From contig NZ_LANF01000015.1 of NCBI RefSeq assembly GCF_000966265.1, positions 1 to 49,866 of the forward strand: 49,866 nt of DNA, given 5' to 3'. A model generated the notes under the pieces. The model searched no databases and was not told where the DNA came from. It saw nothing but the letters and a program-made list of their open reading frames with translations. A program made the translations under genes and the position numbers. Shown here one piece after another: positions 48,488 through 49,866 of the stretch. Position 1 is the stretch's first letter. Every line of letters begins with the position of its first letter. This stretch comes from Palaeococcus ferrophilus DSM 13482. Its GTDB lineage: Archaea > Methanobacteriota_B > Thermococci > Thermococcales > Thermococcaceae.

Positions 48488-49453
48488 ATGGAAGGCAACA
48501 AACTCATAAGGGTTGTGGACGCGAACATTGAGCACATGGTCAACATGAGCCTCCTCTATATCGTCCAGCTGGGTACGAAGCATGACGTTTTCAAGCTGGT
48601 TTCTGAGAGACCCAGCTATCCTGAGCTCCTGGCCAGAATGGGCGCCCAGAATAAGGCACTCCTCAAGAAGTTCCTGGATAAACTCATCAAGCTTAAAATA
48701 GTGGAGGAAACCCCCATAGACCTGACACTCAACGGATTCTCCTACGAGATACGGGTCCCCTCCGAGGACTACAAGCTACTTCTCTCCGACTGGATGCCAG
48801 AATTTGAAGAGATATACCGTATGGTGGATTTTGCGCTTATAACACCCGAGCATCCCCACGTTCTGATGGATTTTGACAAGGACGCCGACTTCTGGGACAT
48901 GAGGATGCGGACTGCCTTTGCTTCTGCATACAGGAAGCTCATAGTGGCACTCGGGGAAATAAAGAACGGCACCGAAGTGCTCGATATAGGCTGCGGCTCC
49001 GTTTCCCCCGTGGAGATAGGGAGGTACGCAAGTCCTGACGGTTACTACCTCGGCATTGACTACTCGCCCGCGTTGCTCGAAATCGCCCGCTCCCGCGTTG
49101 AGTCGCTTAACCTTGAGAACGTCAAGCTGAAGGAGATTGACGCCCACATCATAAAGCCTCACAACAGCTACGATGTGGCCATAATGAGCTTTGTTCTCGA
49201 GTACCTCAAGAACCCCAGGACGGTCCTCAAGAGAACGCTGGAGAGCCTCGGTAGCGGGGGAAGGCTTATAGTGGTAGAACCCTTCCGCGACCAGTTTGCC
49301 AATATAAGTGCATTGGAATTTTTCGAAGGTCTGAACAAGGACTTTGTTGAATTTCCAAGCAGGGAAGAGGTCAAGAGTTTCGTGCTTGAAGAGGGCTTCG
49401 ATGTGAATTTTGAGGATGTTGGAAAGAGCACTCTGGTTATTAAAAAGCTGTGA
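48488..49453 (+). CDS. SAM-dependent methyltransferase with N-terminal wHTH-like domain
   Basis: A 321-residue protein from ATG 48488 after GAGGTG. Residues 1-85 form a helical, winged-helix-like dimerisation part (LLARMGAQNKALLKKFLDKL), and the class I methyltransferase domain has motif I EVLDIGCGSVSP (about 162-173), YYLGIDYSPALLEIAR and IMSFVLEYLKNP. It lies between earA and flaB, so it may modify archaellins or another archaellum component; that is inference from position. No terminator is visible before the flaB promoter. Confidence 0.78.
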   Translation: MEGNKLIRVVDANIEHMVNMSLLYIVQLGTKHDVFKLVSERPSYPELLARMGAQNKALLKKFLDKLIKLKIVEETPIDLTLNGFSYEIRVPSEDYKLLLSDWMPEFEEIYRMVDFALITPEHPHVLMDFDKDADFWDMRMRTAFASAYRKLIVALGEIKNGTEVLDIGCGSVSPVEIGRYASPDGYYLGIDYSPALLEIARSRVESLNLENVKLKEIDAHIIKPHNSYDVAIMSFVLEYLKNPRTVLKRTLESLGSGGRLIVVEPFRDQFANISALEFFEGLNKDFVEFPSREEVKSFVLEEGFDVNFEDVGKSTLVIKKL

Positions 49454-49523
49454 TCCCCCCTTTCTCTCTTTTCTGCATTTTTGTTCTTGTTTAGGTTCAC
49501 TGATTCTGGTTCTTATTTCGGTA

Positions 49524-49553
49524 TACATAGGTACCTACATAAGCACCTACATA
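49524..49553 (+). promoter_or_regulatory. three TACATA boxes, EarA sites of flaB
   Basis: TACATA occurs at 49524-49529, 49536-49541 and 49548-49553, exactly 12 bases apart, each followed by AGGTACC or AGCACC-like spacers. The last is about 32 bases upstream of the TATA box. TACATA is the hexamer known for EarA from Methanococcus. Confidence 0.8.
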
Positions 49554-49583
49554 ATCATAAACACAGCCACAAACAAAAAATCC

Positions 49584-49591
49584 ATTTATAA
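49584..49591 (+). promoter_or_regulatory. TATA box of flaB
   Basis: CATTTATAATG after an A-rich BRE-like stretch (AACAAAAAATCC). Transcription would begin near 49614, leaving a leader of about 28 bases with AAGGAGGTG before the flaB ATG. Confidence 0.7.
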
Positions 49592-49642
49592 TGCAACTTT
49601 TCATAGAGTTTATTGAAAACCTTCCAAGGAGGTGCCTAGGCA

Positions 49643-49866
49643 ATGAAGGCCAGGACAAGAAGAGGTGCGATTGGTATTGGGACACTAATAGTGTTTATTG
49701 CCATGGTGCTGGTGGCTGCCGTGGCTGCCGCCGTGCTTATTAACACGAGCGGCTTCCTCCAGCAGAAGGCCTCCAGCACCGGCAGGCAGACCACCCAGGA
49801 GGTCGCGAGCGGTATACAGGTTGAGAGGGTTGTTGGCCACTACGACGGAACCTCTGGAATAGACAA
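49643..49866 (+). CDS. flaB: archaellin (flagellin FlaB), 5' part
   Basis: The gene runs off the end of the window; 74 residues are visible. The N-terminus [18 protein letters not shown] is a class III (prepilin-like) signal peptide, cut after RRG by the FlaK/PibD peptidase, and the following [20 protein letters not shown] is the conserved hydrophobic core helix of archaellins. It polymerises into the archaellum filament. AAGGAGGTG precedes the ATG; three EarA boxes lie upstream. The remaining archaellum operon should follow outside the window. Confidence 0.94.
   Translation, partial: MKARTRRGAIGIGTLIVFIAMVLVAAVAAAVLINTSGFLQQKASSTGRQTTQEVASGIQVERVVGHYDGTSGID

Overview
The window is from a hyperthermophilic euryarchaeon of the order Thermococcales, most probably a Thermococcus. 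Recognisable lineage markers are a Thermococcales-type subtilisin, TFE, archaeal MfnA, the archaeal lipoate ligase beside a radical SAM protein, AspRS, TruD and Pth2. The end of the window holds an EarA-type activator gene, a methyltransferase gene and the start of archaellin flaB. Promoters are BRE/TATA type (A-rich BRE, TTTATATA) and many starts follow a GGTGA/GGAGGTG ribosome binding site. No species is claimed.

Chromosomal left part (1-18300): a DUF131 membrane protein with an antiporter; mfnA; an RHH antitoxin followed by a broken MazF/PemK-like toxin; a CDF metal transporter; a lipoate ligase/radical SAM pair; a DUF460 protein; a flavoprotein; a secreted subtilisin with a leader stem-loop; a frameshifted cyclase-like surface protein; a polytopic membrane protein; DUF2110, tfe, DUF531 and signal peptidase I. 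A structured gene-free stretch follows, then tRNA-Val(GAC) and tRNA-Ala(GGC), both on the minus strand.

Integrated element (18419-36580): an 18.1 kb virus-like element sits in the 5' half of tRNA-Ala(GGC), bounded by 51-bp direct repeats. Its integrase gene is of the SSV ('suicidal') type: the attachment site lies inside the gene, so the N-terminal part (18419-18702) is at one end and the catalytic part (35545-36552) at the other. Between them lie a left arm of small membrane and coiled-coil proteins, an AbrB-like regulator facing an early operon with a PD-(D/E)XK nuclease, an MCM helicase, a FtsK/HerA-type packaging ATPase, a candidate major capsid protein, many small putative virion membrane proteins and two toxin-antitoxin modules. 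The plan resembles pTN3 and the T. kodakarensis proviruses (TKV), from memory and not from a search. The element has its own cis-elements: helically phased TTCAAC repeats in the MCM gene, GGTGA/TCACC repeats after it, a repeated 44-bp promoter module, a repeated GAACAACC motif and a strong switch in strand composition. Integration also swaps promoters: the tRNA pair now lies behind element DNA, and int(C) lies behind the original tRNA promoter.

Chromosomal right part (36690-49866): a hypothetical gene, a beta-propeller surface protein, a HEAT-repeat protein, a coiled-coil protein, a KH protein with aspS, a large surface protein, pth2, a two-gene AAA-ATPase/TOPRIM-like cassette that may be a defence system, truD, and the archaellum region. 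The flaB promoter carries three TACATA hexamers exactly 12 bp apart, matching the binding hexamer known for EarA, whose probable gene is two genes upstream.
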